Assembly (NCBI GenBank): GCA_009778425.1 | Contig: WRJU01000229.1 | Span: 1-13,885 of the forward strand | Length of the DNA stretch: 13,885 nucleotides | DNA from: Pseudomonadota bacterium | GTDB lineage: Bacteria; Pseudomonadota; Gammaproteobacteria; Burkholderiales; Rhodocyclaceae | Direction: 5' to 3' | Shown: piece by piece, positions 1-6,702 of the stretch | Layout of the letters: the number at the start of each line of letters is the position of its first letter | Position numbering within the stretch: position 1 is the first letter of the stretch | Position numbers and translations under genes: made by a program | Notes under the pieces: generated by a model | Databases searched by the model: none | Seen by the model: only the letters and a program-made list of their open reading frames with translations | What the model was told of the DNA's origin: nothing

Positions 1-46
1 TCTCCTGGAGCATGTCAATGGCAAGATGCTCCCGCCGCCTCTCTGA
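1..46 (+). CDS. nuoM: NADH-quinone oxidoreductase subunit M, C-terminal end only (partial)
   Basis: Reading from base 2, the frame gives LLEHVNGKMLPPPL and then a TGA at 44-46. This is a plausible NuoM C-terminus, and nuoM normally lies directly upstream of nuoN in complex I operons. Only about 14 codons are visible, so the call rests mainly on position (27 bases before the nuoN start) and on the LLEHV-type ending, which I recall for betaproteobacterial NuoM. If correct, it is a proton-pumping antiporter-like membrane subunit of complex I. It could instead be another short tail. Confidence 0.55.
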   Translation, partial: LLEHVNGKMLPPPL

Positions 47-73
47 ACAGCCCGATTAACGGACGATCAAAAG

Positions 74-1537
74 ATGAACTTTGATGTTTTCAATCTTTAC
101 GCGGCGACGGCTGAAATTTTCGTCGCGATCATGATCCTGATGATCATGCTGGCAACGGCTTTCGCCCGTGATGTCGCGCGCGGCCTGGCCTATTCGCTTG
201 CCCTGCTCACGCTGATCGTCGCGGCCTTCATCACGCTCTTTACTTTGGATGCGGATGTCAAGAGTGAGTTTGCTTTCAACGACATGTTCGTTCATGACCT
301 GGCGGGCGGCATTCTCAAGCTGATGGTGTATCTCTCGATGATGATTGCACTGATCTACGGGCGCGGCTATCTCGCGGATCGCAAGATCGAGCGCCCCGAG
401 TATTACCTGCTCGCGCTCCTGACCACTCTCGGCATGATGGTGATGATTACCGCCAACCATCTGCTGGTTCTGTACGTCGGCCTGGAAATGATGTCGCTGT
501 CGCTCTATGCGCTGGTGGCGTTCGACCGCGATGCGGTGCGTTCCACCGAAGCCGGGATGAAGTATTTCGTGCTGGGGGCGCTCGCCTCCGGCCTGCTGCT
601 CTACGGCATGTCGATGATCTACGGCGCGACCGGCTCGCTGGAATTGTCTGTGGTGAAGCAGGCTGTGCCTGGGGCTGATTCGGCGGTGCTGCTCTTCGGC
701 CTCGTCTTTCTCGTTGCCGGTATCTCGTTCAAGCTGGGAGTCGCGCCTTTCCACATGTGGGTTCCCGATGTCTATCAGGGCTCGCCGACCGCCGTCACGC
801 TTATCCTGTCCAGCGCGCCCAAGATTGCCGCTTTTGCGATGGCGATGCGCTTGCTGGGGGGAGGCTTGCCTGATCTCGCCGAACATTGGCAGACCATGCT
901 GATGCTCGTTGTCGTCACCTCCATCGTCCTCGGTAACTTCGCGGCCCTGGCGCAGCGCAACATCAAGCGCATGCTGGCCTACTCCGGCATCTCTCACATG
1001 GGTTTCATGCTGATGGGGCTGCTCTCTGGCGCTGGCATGGGGTACAGCAGCGCCATGTTTTACGCCATTGCCTACGCGCTCATGACCCTGGCCGCGTTCG
1101 GCATGGTCGTGCTGCTCTCGCGCGAGGGTTTAGAGGCCGAGAACATCGAGGATTTCAAGGGACTCAACCGCCGCAGCCCCTGGTTCGCGCTGCTCATGCT
1201 CTTCGTGATGTTCTCGATGGCGGGCATTCCTTTCTTCGTCGGCTTCTTTGCCAAGTTCTCCGTGCTCCAGGCGGTGATTCAGGCCGGTCATCTCTGGATT
1301 GCGGTGTTGGCGGTGCTGATGTCGCTGATCGGCGCTTTCTACTACCTGCGCGTCGTCAAGTTCATGTACTTCGACGAACCGACCGATAGTGCCCCGATCA
1401 AGGCCTCGGGCGAGTTGCTGGTGATGCTCTCGATCAACGGCGTAGCCATTGCCCTGCTCGGTCTCATGCCGGGAACGCTGATGCAATGGTGCGAAGGCGC
1501 CATGAAGGCGGCCTTTACTGCGGCAGTTGGCGGTTGA
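74..1537 (+). CDS. nuoN: NADH-quinone oxidoreductase subunit N (complex I membrane arm)
   Basis: This gene encodes a 487-residue, very hydrophobic protein with about 14 membrane helices, the usual NuoN length. It is one of three antiporter-like subunits that translocate protons in the membrane arm of respiratory complex I. The key charged residues are present: Glu138 in YVGLEMM (TM5 glutamate), Lys220 in the SFKLGVAPFHMWVPD signature, Lys250 in SSAPKIAAF, and Lys394 in GFFAKFSVL of the broken TM12. The Proton_antipo_M region spans roughly residues 128-410. The chosen ATG gives MNFDVFNLYAATAEIF, a normal amphipathic N-terminus, although only a weak GGAC-type ribosome site precedes it. The gene follows the nuoM tail by 27 bases and is presumably the last gene of the nuo operon. 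All catalytic residues checked are intact. Confidence 0.96.
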   Translation: MNFDVFNLYAATAEIFVAIMILMIMLATAFARDVARGLAYSLALLTLIVAAFITLFTLDADVKSEFAFNDMFVHDLAGGILKLMVYLSMMIALIYGRGYLADRKIERPEYYLLALLTTLGMMVMITANHLLVLYVGLEMMSLSLYALVAFDRDAVRSTEAGMKYFVLGALASGLLLYGMSMIYGATGSLELSVVKQAVPGADSAVLLFGLVFLVAGISFKLGVAPFHMWVPDVYQGSPTAVTLILSSAPKIAAFAMAMRLLGGGLPDLAEHWQTMLMLVVVTSIVLGNFAALAQRNIKRMLAYSGISHMGFMLMGLLSGAGMGYSSAMFYAIAYALMTLAAFGMVVLLSREGLEAENIEDFKGLNRRSPWFALLMLFVMFSMAGIPFFVGFFAKFSVLQAVIQAGHLWIAVLAVLMSLIGAFYYLRVVKFMYFDEPTDSAPIKASGELLVMLSINGVAIALLGLMPGTLMQWCEGAMKAAFTAAVGG

Positions 1538-1553
1538 GCGGAAGCACGAAACT

Positions 1554-1895
1554 ATGACGGGTTCTGTCATGATCGGGGTTGTGGTCGGCTTGGCCTTTGT
1601 GCTGGCCAACCTGCCTTTCCTGTTCGAGCGCGTGCTGTTCGTGTGGCGTCCTTCCTCCGGACGTAAGGAATTCGGCTGGCGCTTTCTGGAACTGCTGGTG
1701 TTCTATCTTGCCGTTGGCGGTTTTACCTTCCTGCTGGAAAAGAACGCTTATGGCAGCGTTTATCCGAAAAACTGGCAGTTTTACGCGGCCACGCTTTGCC
1801 TGTTTTTCGTGTTCGCCTTTCCGGGGTTCGTCTATCGCCATCTGTGGCGCGCCAATCGCCGCCGCGCCGTGGGGACGCCGCGCGGCCAGGGATGA
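1554..1895 (+). CDS. DUF2818-like small inner-membrane protein
   Basis: This gene encodes about 113 residues with three predicted membrane segments: roughly 4-20 (MIGVVVGLAFVLANLPF), 40-60 (FLELLVFYLAVGGFTFLL) and 80-96 (FYAATLCLFFVFAFPGF). It ends in a basic tail rich in Arg. The ANLPFLFER motif just after the first helix is what I recall for DUF2818 proteins, which commonly follow nuoN in Burkholderiales. The function is unknown, and position suggests a link to complex I only by association. An upstream in-frame ATG at 1527 overlaps nuoN. I prefer the ATG at 1554 because GCGGAAG lies about 10 bases before it and the protein then starts directly before the first membrane helix. A further in-frame ATG at 1569 is also possible. 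Confidence 0.8.
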   Translation: MTGSVMIGVVVGLAFVLANLPFLFERVLFVWRPSSGRKEFGWRFLELLVFYLAVGGFTFLLEKNAYGSVYPKNWQFYAATLCLFFVFAFPGFVYRHLWRANRRRAVGTPRGQG

Positions 1896-1973
1896 GTCAA
1901 TCTGCGCGCGGGCGCAGGTAGAATCTGCCTTTAGATTTTCTGGTTTCCTTGCCCCACGCGCACGGGTTTTCTC
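1896..1973 (+). promoter_or_regulatory. Short intergenic region, possible promoter for the transporter gene
   Basis: This 78-base gap is the longest among the first five genes. It contains a TAGAAT hexamer near 1919 that resembles a -10 box, but no convincing -35 element at the right distance. It also lacks a good purine-rich ribosome site before the ATG at 1974. A separate promoter for the transporter is therefore plausible but unproven. I see no hairpin followed by a T-run, so there is no clear terminator for the nuo operon here. Confidence 0.25.
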
Positions 1974-3347
1974 ATGAGCCAGGCCACACCCTCCCGTTCC
2001 ACCTGGTCCAGTCGCTGGGCCTTCATCCTTGTTACCATCGGCTCCGCCGTCGGGCTTGGCAACATCTGGAAGTTCTCTTATCTTGCCGGCGCAAGCGAAG
2101 GCAGCGTAGGGGTCTTCATCGTCGTTTATCTGACCTGCGTCGCCCTCATCGGGTTGCCGCTTCTCATGGCGGAAATCCTCATCGGCAGGCGAGGGCGGGG
2201 CAACCCAGTCGTTGCCATGCTCAATACCGCCGAGGAGTCCGGAAACTCTTCATGGTGGGCCTTGCTCGGATGGGTCGGAGTATTCGGCGCGTTGATGATT
2301 CTGTCGTATTACAGCGTAGTCTCCGGGTGGATGCTGGATTACTTCTGGCAATCGCTCGTGAAGGGCATCGAGGTCGATACGCCGGAAAAGGCGGCGGCGG
2401 CTTTCAACGCCATGATGACCGACCCCTGGCGTTTGATTCGTTGGCATACCGTTTTCATGATTCTTGTCACCGCTGTGATAGCGCGGGGTGTGATAGGGGG
2501 GATCGAGGCCGCCAACAGGATCATGCTGCCGCTGCTTTTCCTGATTCTGGTTTTGCTGACCCTGTGGGGTGCGGCGGCGGGCGACATGTCGGCGGCGCTG
2601 CATTTCATGTTCAATCTCAAACCCGAAGCGATCAAACCCGGCGTGGTCATCGACGGAATGGGCCATGCCTTTTTCTCATTGAGCCTTGGGATGGGGGCCA
2701 TCATGGCCTATGGCTCCTATCTCGACAAACAGACGAACATCGGCCACACCTGTGTGTGGATTGCGCTCGCCGGGGTTTTCATCGGACTGCTTTCAGGGGC
2801 GGCCATCTTTTCGCTGACTTTCGGCTACGGACTGGCGCCTGCCGCCGGGCCGGGCCTCATCCTCCAGACCCTTCCGCTTGCCTTTACTCACATGCCCGGT
2901 GGGCGGGTAGTTGCCGTCTTCTTCTTTCTCCTGGTGATTTTTGCAGCCTGGACATCGGCCATTTCACTGTTGGAGCCTTTCGTTTCCTGGCTTACCGAAC
3001 GGTACGGCATCCGCCGCGCCCGCGCGGCCTGGGCAACGGCGCTGCCGGTATGGCTGCTTGGGGTGGCTGTTTGCCTGTCGTTCAACAGATGGTCGGAGTT
3101 CAGGATTCTTGACCGCAACCTTTTCAATGTGCTGGATCATCTCGCCACGCGCTTCATGATGCCGCTCTCCGGGCTTGCCATCGCCATTTACGTCGGCTGG
3201 CGGCTGGGCAAGGTGATCGTCGTGGACGAAATACGCCTGAAACAGCGCACGTTCTGCCTGTGGTTCAATGTGTTGCGCTTTGTCGTGCCGGTGGGCGTCA
3301 CGCTGGTATTCCTCTACGAGCTGGTCTTGCGGGATTGGCTCAAGTAA
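1974..3347 (+). CDS. Sodium-dependent transporter, NSS/SNF family
   Basis: This gene encodes a 457-residue, 11-12 helix secondary transporter of the neurotransmitter:sodium symporter fold (LeuT/MhsT family). Members use the sodium gradient to import amino acids or related small molecules across the inner membrane. The unwound TM1 signature is visible at residues 23-36 (GSAVGLGNIWKFSY), and the conserved LPLLMAEILIGRRGRGNP loop lies at about 61-78. The Ser-rich TM6-8 region includes FFSLSLGMGAIMAYGSY. Two details differ from the common family pattern: the aromatic-Pro-Tyr of TM1 is Phe-Ser-Tyr, and the glycine-rich NGGGAF stretch after it is replaced by SEGSVGVF. Length and topology are otherwise normal, so this is probably a functional but divergent subfamily member. 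The substrate cannot be read from the sequence. The gap to the next gene is 19 bases, containing a run of eight A. Confidence 0.93.
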   Translation: MSQATPSRSTWSSRWAFILVTIGSAVGLGNIWKFSYLAGASEGSVGVFIVVYLTCVALIGLPLLMAEILIGRRGRGNPVVAMLNTAEESGNSSWWALLGWVGVFGALMILSYYSVVSGWMLDYFWQSLVKGIEVDTPEKAAAAFNAMMTDPWRLIRWHTVFMILVTAVIARGVIGGIEAANRIMLPLLFLILVLLTLWGAAAGDMSAALHFMFNLKPEAIKPGVVIDGMGHAFFSLSLGMGAIMAYGSYLDKQTNIGHTCVWIALAGVFIGLLSGAAIFSLTFGYGLAPAAGPGLILQTLPLAFTHMPGGRVVAVFFFLLVIFAAWTSAISLLEPFVSWLTERYGIRRARAAWATALPVWLLGVAVCLSFNRWSEFRILDRNLFNVLDHLATRFMMPLSGLAIAIYVGWRLGKVIVVDEIRLKQRTFCLWFNVLRFVVPVGVTLVFLYELVLRDWLK

Positions 3348-3366
3348 GCATAAAAAAAACGAGACC

Positions 3367-3825
3367 ATGAATAACGAAACGAAAACCGTCACATTGGATG
3401 ACATCGCTGTCGGAGACCGTTACCTAAGCCGGGAATTCCCGCTCGATACGGCACAGATCAAGAGCTTCGCCCACGATTTCGACCCGCAGCCTTTTCATCT
3501 GGATGAAGCCGCTGCCGCGCAATCCTTTTTCGGGGGGCTTGCCGCCAGCGGTTGGCACACGGCGGCAGTAACCATGCGTCTGATGGTGGAAAGCGTTCCT
3601 ATTGCGGATGGCCTCATCGGCGCGGGCGTCGAAATTTCCTGGCCGCGCCCGACCCGTCCCGGCGACGTGCTGCATGTTGAAAGCACCATCCTCGCCATTG
3701 CGCCGTCCAAATCCAGACCCGACCGGGGGATTGTCACCATGCAGACCGACACGTTCAATCAGCATGGCGAGCAGGTGCAAAAACTGGTATCGAAACTCGT
3801 GGTATTTCGGCGCGGGGCGGGGTGA
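3367..3825 (+). CDS. MaoC-like (R)-specific hydratase / hot-dog fold protein
   Basis: This gene encodes 152 residues, the usual size of a single hot-dog domain MaoC-type enoyl-CoA hydratase. The hydratase-2 motif is clear around residues 34-60 (FAHDFDPQPFHLDEAAA), with Asp39 and His44 matching the Asp/His catalytic pair known from PhaJ. The following FGGLAASGWHTAAVTMRL matches the helix that lines the acyl-CoA tunnel. SWPRPTRPGDVLHVE in the second half is the typical strand-turn. Such proteins hydrate trans-2-enoyl-CoA in the cytoplasm during fatty acid breakdown or polyester precursor supply, but many MaoC homologues have unknown substrates. The ATG at 3367 is the first sensible start. An upstream in-frame start would overlap the transporter gene. 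The stop lies only 7 bases before the aroA-cmk start, suggesting co-transcription, though the functions are unrelated. Confidence 0.9.
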   Translation: MNNETKTVTLDDIAVGDRYLSREFPLDTAQIKSFAHDFDPQPFHLDEAAAAQSFFGGLAASGWHTAAVTMRLMVESVPIADGLIGAGVEISWPRPTRPGDVLHVESTILAIAPSKSRPDRGIVTMQTDTFNQHGEQVQKLVSKLVVFRRGAG

Positions 3826-3832
3826 ATTGTTG

Positions 3833-5788
3833 ATGGATTTCATTGATCTTCCCCAGATGGTTTCCGCCTCCGGCAGCGTGACGCTGCCCGGTTCCAAGAG
3901 CATTTCCAATCGCGCCCTGCTCCTGGCCGCGCTCGCGCAAGGGGAAACAGAGTTGCGCGCCCTGCTCGATTCCGACGACACGGCGCGGATGCGGGAGGCG
4001 CTTGTGTCGCTGGGCGTGGAAATGTCGGCGGCGGGCGAGGGGGGCTTGCGGGTGCAGGGCTGCGGTGGGCGCTTTCCCACGCGGCAAGCGGCGCTATTTC
4101 TCGGCAATGCGGGGACGGCTTTTCGATCCCTGGCGGCGGTGCTGGCGTTTGCAGATGGGCAATATGTGTTGAAGGGTGTGCCCCGGATGCACGAGCGGCC
4201 CATCGGCGATTTGGTCGACGCGCTCAAGGCCTGCGGGGCAAATATCGACTACCTTGAAAAGGAAGGCTTTCCGCCGCTTTCGATTCGCCCTGCCGCGATC
4301 CGGCCCGGCAGCGTGGTGAAGATTCGCGGGGATGTGTCCAGCCAGTTTCTGAGCGGCCTTTTGATGGCCTTGCCGCTCGCCGGGGCGCGGGTGACGGTGG
4401 AAGTCGAGGGCGAGCTGATCTCCAAGCCCTACGTCGACATAACTTTGAACCTGATGGCGCGTTTCGGCGTGACCGTGGAACGGGAAGACTGGCGGGCGTT
4501 TTCGATTCCCGCCGGGGCGCGTTACCGTTCGCCCGGCGTTTATCAGGTGGAAGGGGACGCTTCTTCGGCTTCCTATTTTCTCGCCTTGGGGGCGATTGGG
4601 GCGAGCGCGGGGAAGCCCGTCCGCGTGGAAGGCGTGGGGAAAGACGCGATTCAGGGCGACGTGCATTTCGCGGATGCGCTGGCGGCGATGGGGGCGACGG
4701 TGGAGGTGGGAAACAACTGGATTTCCGCCGCCCGTCCTGCCGACGGCAAGCCGCTTACGGGAATCCATCTGGATTGCAACCCTATCCCCGACGCGGCCAT
4801 GACGCTGGCCGTAGCCGCGCTGTTCGCGCGAGGGGAGACCACGCTTGCCAACATCGCCAGTTGGCGGGTGAAGGAAACCGACCGCATCGCCGCGATGGCC
4901 GCCGAGTTGCGCAAGCTGAACGTTCGGGTGGAAGAGGGCGCGGATTTTCTGAGAATCATCCCGCCGGACGCAGCGCATCTGCTCCAACCCACCGCCATCG
5001 ATACTTACGACGACCATCGTATGGCGATGTGTTTTTCGCTCGCCTCGTTCGGCGTACCGTTGCGTATCCGTGACCCCGGTTGTGTGTCAAAGACGTTTCC
5101 CGATTATTTCGACCGCTTCGGTACTGTCGCGCGGCCCGCGCCGGTGATTGCCATCGACGGTCCCACGGCTTCCGGCAAAGGGGCGGTTTCCTCGCGCGTT
5201 GCGCAAGCGCTTGGGTTCCATTACCTCGACTCCGGCGCGCTCTACCGCCTCACCGCGCTGGCCGCGCGAGAGGCGGGCGTGGATTGGGCAGACGAGGCGG
5301 GCGTGGCGGCGATTGCTGCAGGGCTGGATGTGGCGTTTCACGCGGGCGATGTGCGCTTGAACGGCAGGGAAGTTGGTGAGGCGATCCGGGACGAGGACAT
5401 TTCTTCCGGGGCTTCAAAGGTGGCGGCGCTACCCGCCGTGCGCGAGGCGCTGTTGTTCAGGCTGCGAGCGTTCCATCGTGCGCCGGGGCTGGTCGGGGAC
5501 GGTCGCGATCTGGCAGCCGTGGTATTTCCCGGCGCGCGGTTGAAGGTTTATCTGACGGCGAGCCCTGCGGTTCGTGCCGAACGCCGTACCCGGCAATTGC
5601 TGGAACGCAATGAACCCGCCAGCCTTTGCGCCGTTCAGGCCGACCTCGAAGCACGGGACGCGCGCGACCGCGCCCGCTCCGCTGCGCCTCTCAAGCAGGA
5701 AACGGACGCACTGCTGCTGGATACCGACCATCTCGGCATCGATGAAGCCGTAGCACAAATACTGGACTGGTTTGCGGCCCGGGATTGA
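3833..5788 (+). CDS. aroA-cmk: Bifunctional EPSP synthase / cytidylate kinase fusion
   Basis: This is one unbroken frame of 651 residues. Residues 1-429 are 3-phosphoshikimate 1-carboxyvinyltransferase: GSKSISNRALL with Lys22, Ser23 and Arg27, LGNAGTAFRS at 90-99, catalytic Asp320 in PIPDAAMT, Lys347-Glu348 in KETDRIAAM, and DDHRMAM near the end. It makes EPSP from shikimate-3-phosphate and PEP. Residues 438-651 are cytidylate kinase: IDGPTASGKG P-loop, DSGALYR, DGRDLAAVVFP, and the lid ERD-type stretch EARDARDRARSAAPL. It phosphorylates CMP/dCMP. Only about 8 residues (GTVARPAP) separate the halves. I place the start at ATG 3833, because MDFIDLPQM aligns Lys22 exactly with E. coli AroA; GGGGTG upstream may be the ribosome site. 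Fusions of this type are known in Burkholderiales. Oddities: Ser99 replaces Pro101 (E. coli numbering), and Ala-Ala replaces the usual Gly-Thr in the Cmk DGRD-x-GT-VVFP motif. rpsA, the usual next gene, is missing. Confidence 0.95.
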   Translation: MDFIDLPQMVSASGSVTLPGSKSISNRALLLAALAQGETELRALLDSDDTARMREALVSLGVEMSAAGEGGLRVQGCGGRFPTRQAALFLGNAGTAFRSLAAVLAFADGQYVLKGVPRMHERPIGDLVDALKACGANIDYLEKEGFPPLSIRPAAIRPGSVVKIRGDVSSQFLSGLLMALPLAGARVTVEVEGELISKPYVDITLNLMARFGVTVEREDWRAFSIPAGARYRSPGVYQVEGDASSASYFLALGAIGASAGKPVRVEGVGKDAIQGDVHFADALAAMGATVEVGNNWISAARPADGKPLTGIHLDCNPIPDAAMTLAVAALFARGETTLANIASWRVKETDRIAAMAAELRKLNVRVEEGADFLRIIPPDAAHLLQPTAIDTYDDHRMAMCFSLASFGVPLRIRDPGCVSKTFPDYFDRFGTVARPAPVIAIDGPTASGKGAVSSRVAQALGFHYLDSGALYRLTALAAREAGVDWADEAGVAAIAAGLDVAFHAGDVRLNGREVGEAIRDEDISSGASKVAALPAVREALLFRLRAFHRAPGLVGDGRDLAAVVFPGARLKVYLTASPAVRAERRTRQLLERNEPASLCAVQADLEARDARDRARSAAPLKQETDALLLDTDHLGIDEAVAQILDWFAARD

Positions 5789-5814
5789 TTGGCGCGCTTG
5801 CCTTGCGGCTCGCT

Positions 5815-6378
5815 TCAGTTAACTTCGTTCGTGGCAGGGGCAACTTCGTTTGCAGCAGGTTCGGCTTCGTTCGTTGCAGGGGTCGCTTCGCTTGGGGCGG
5901 GGAAGACCACGCCCTCGAATGGCACGTTTGCCTTGCCCATCGACTCTTGCAATTGCTTCACATAATCAGAATCGCCCGCGAACAATATGGTCGTAGCCGT
6001 GGGCTTGTCGCCGAGTTGCTGGATTGTGGCTTCTATAGTGGCGGCGGTCAGCGCGTCACTTTTGCCTACGACGGCAACCGTTTGCTCTTTTTCTTCCTGC
6101 AGGAAGCCGAGCAATGAATCAGCCGGGCCGGAGCCGCTGCCCATTTTCAGGGCACCGATGACTACGCCGTTGGAGAGCATGTTATCCGCGGCGGGTACGG
6201 TGACAATGTGGGAAAAGCTTTTTCCGGCATCGAGCAAAGCCTGGATACGCTCCGATTCTTCCGGAATGATTTGCTGCTTGCCCGTCATATAATCTCCGGA
6301 ACGGGGCGGAGGGTTCATACAGGCCGCCAGGACAGCCGTAAGCATTGTGAGAAGCAGGAGAATCGGTTTCTTCATCAT
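5815..6378 (-). CDS. Putative outer-membrane lipoprotein of unknown function
   Basis: This gene encodes 187 residues. The N-terminus MMKKPILLLLTMLTAVLAAC is a textbook lipoprotein signal with lipobox LAAC and acylated Cys20. Met at +2 gives no inner-membrane retention signal, so outer-membrane sorting is inferred. The middle (about 40-160) alternates short hydrophobic strands and helices (HIVTVPA, QTVAVVG, TTILFAG, PFEGVVFP), suggesting a compact alpha/beta periplasmic domain. I do not recognise the family. The last 21 residues are three copies of a heptad of type PAxNExx, low in complexity and probably disordered. AAAGGCGG lies about 6 bases before the ATG at 6378, supporting that start; the second Met gives an equivalent product. 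The gene converges with aroA-cmk (26-base gap) and diverges from the secretion locus, so it is probably transcribed alone. Confidence 0.82.
   Translation of the reverse strand: MMKKPILLLLTMLTAVLAACMNPPPRSGDYMTGKQQIIPEESERIQALLDAGKSFSHIVTVPAADNMLSNGVVIGALKMGSGSGPADSLLGFLQEEKEQTVAVVGKSDALTAATIEATIQQLGDKPTATTILFAGDSDYVKQLQESMGKANVPFEGVVFPAPSEATPATNEAEPAANEVAPATNEVN
5818..5880 (-). repeat. Three tandem 21-base repeats at the 3' end of the lipoprotein gene
   Basis: Three consecutive in-frame units (5860-5880, 5839-5859, 5818-5838) encode PATNEAE, PAANEVA and PATNEVN. On the plus strand the shared core is CTTCGTT followed by GCAGG. Being a multiple of three, gain or loss of units would lengthen or shorten the tail without breaking the frame. 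Confidence 0.8.
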
Positions 6379-6702
6379 GTTTTGCCGCCTTTGAGCAAAA
6401 AAATTTTCCCGTCATTGTCTCACAAGATTGCCACGATAACGGCGTGAAGGCTGTGAGTAGTGTTGTGAATTTTTAGAGTCATTCATATGCCTGATAAGCA
6501 TGATGTGATTTTTTACATTGACTCTTTTGAGGGTTGCATTGATGTGCCGCCCGGATTACATTGGTGTAGCGACAAAAATACGTTTTGCATATCGTATTGG
6601 CGTTTTCCTGCTTAGATGGTATCTGAGTTACTGGAAGACGTGTGGCTACTGAGGTTTGTAATCTTTTTGACCCCATCACGCTGAAAGTAAAGGTTTGCAG
6701 TA
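6379..6702. promoter_or_regulatory. AT-rich divergent intergenic region between lipoprotein and tpsB
   Basis: This is about 324 bases without a credible gene, clearly richer in A and T than the flanking genes, especially 6460-6700. It must contain the start signals for the leftward lipoprotein and the rightward tpsB. Possible plus-strand elements are TTGCAT at 6534 with TACATT at 6557 (17-base spacing), and TTGACT at 6518 without a matching -10 box. Neither is strong. A short ORF on the minus strand here has no coding character. An AAAGG about 10 bases before the tpsB ATG is the likely ribosome site. I see no rho-independent terminator and no obvious large inverted repeat. Confidence 0.45.

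Noticed and set aside
1949..3112. A 387-codon plus-strand frame overlapping the transporter
   Set aside because: It is an out-of-frame reading of the transporter gene, with composition dominated by Arg and His and no membrane segments or motifs.
3602..3832. Longer N-terminus for aroA-cmk beginning inside the MaoC gene
   Set aside because: The extra 77 residues are an out-of-frame reading of MaoC; starting at 3833 aligns Lys22, Ser23 and Arg27 with E. coli AroA.
5789..5814. Terminator between the converging aroA-cmk and lipoprotein genes
   Set aside because: The 26-base gap is GC-rich but I could not find a stable hairpin followed by a T-run.
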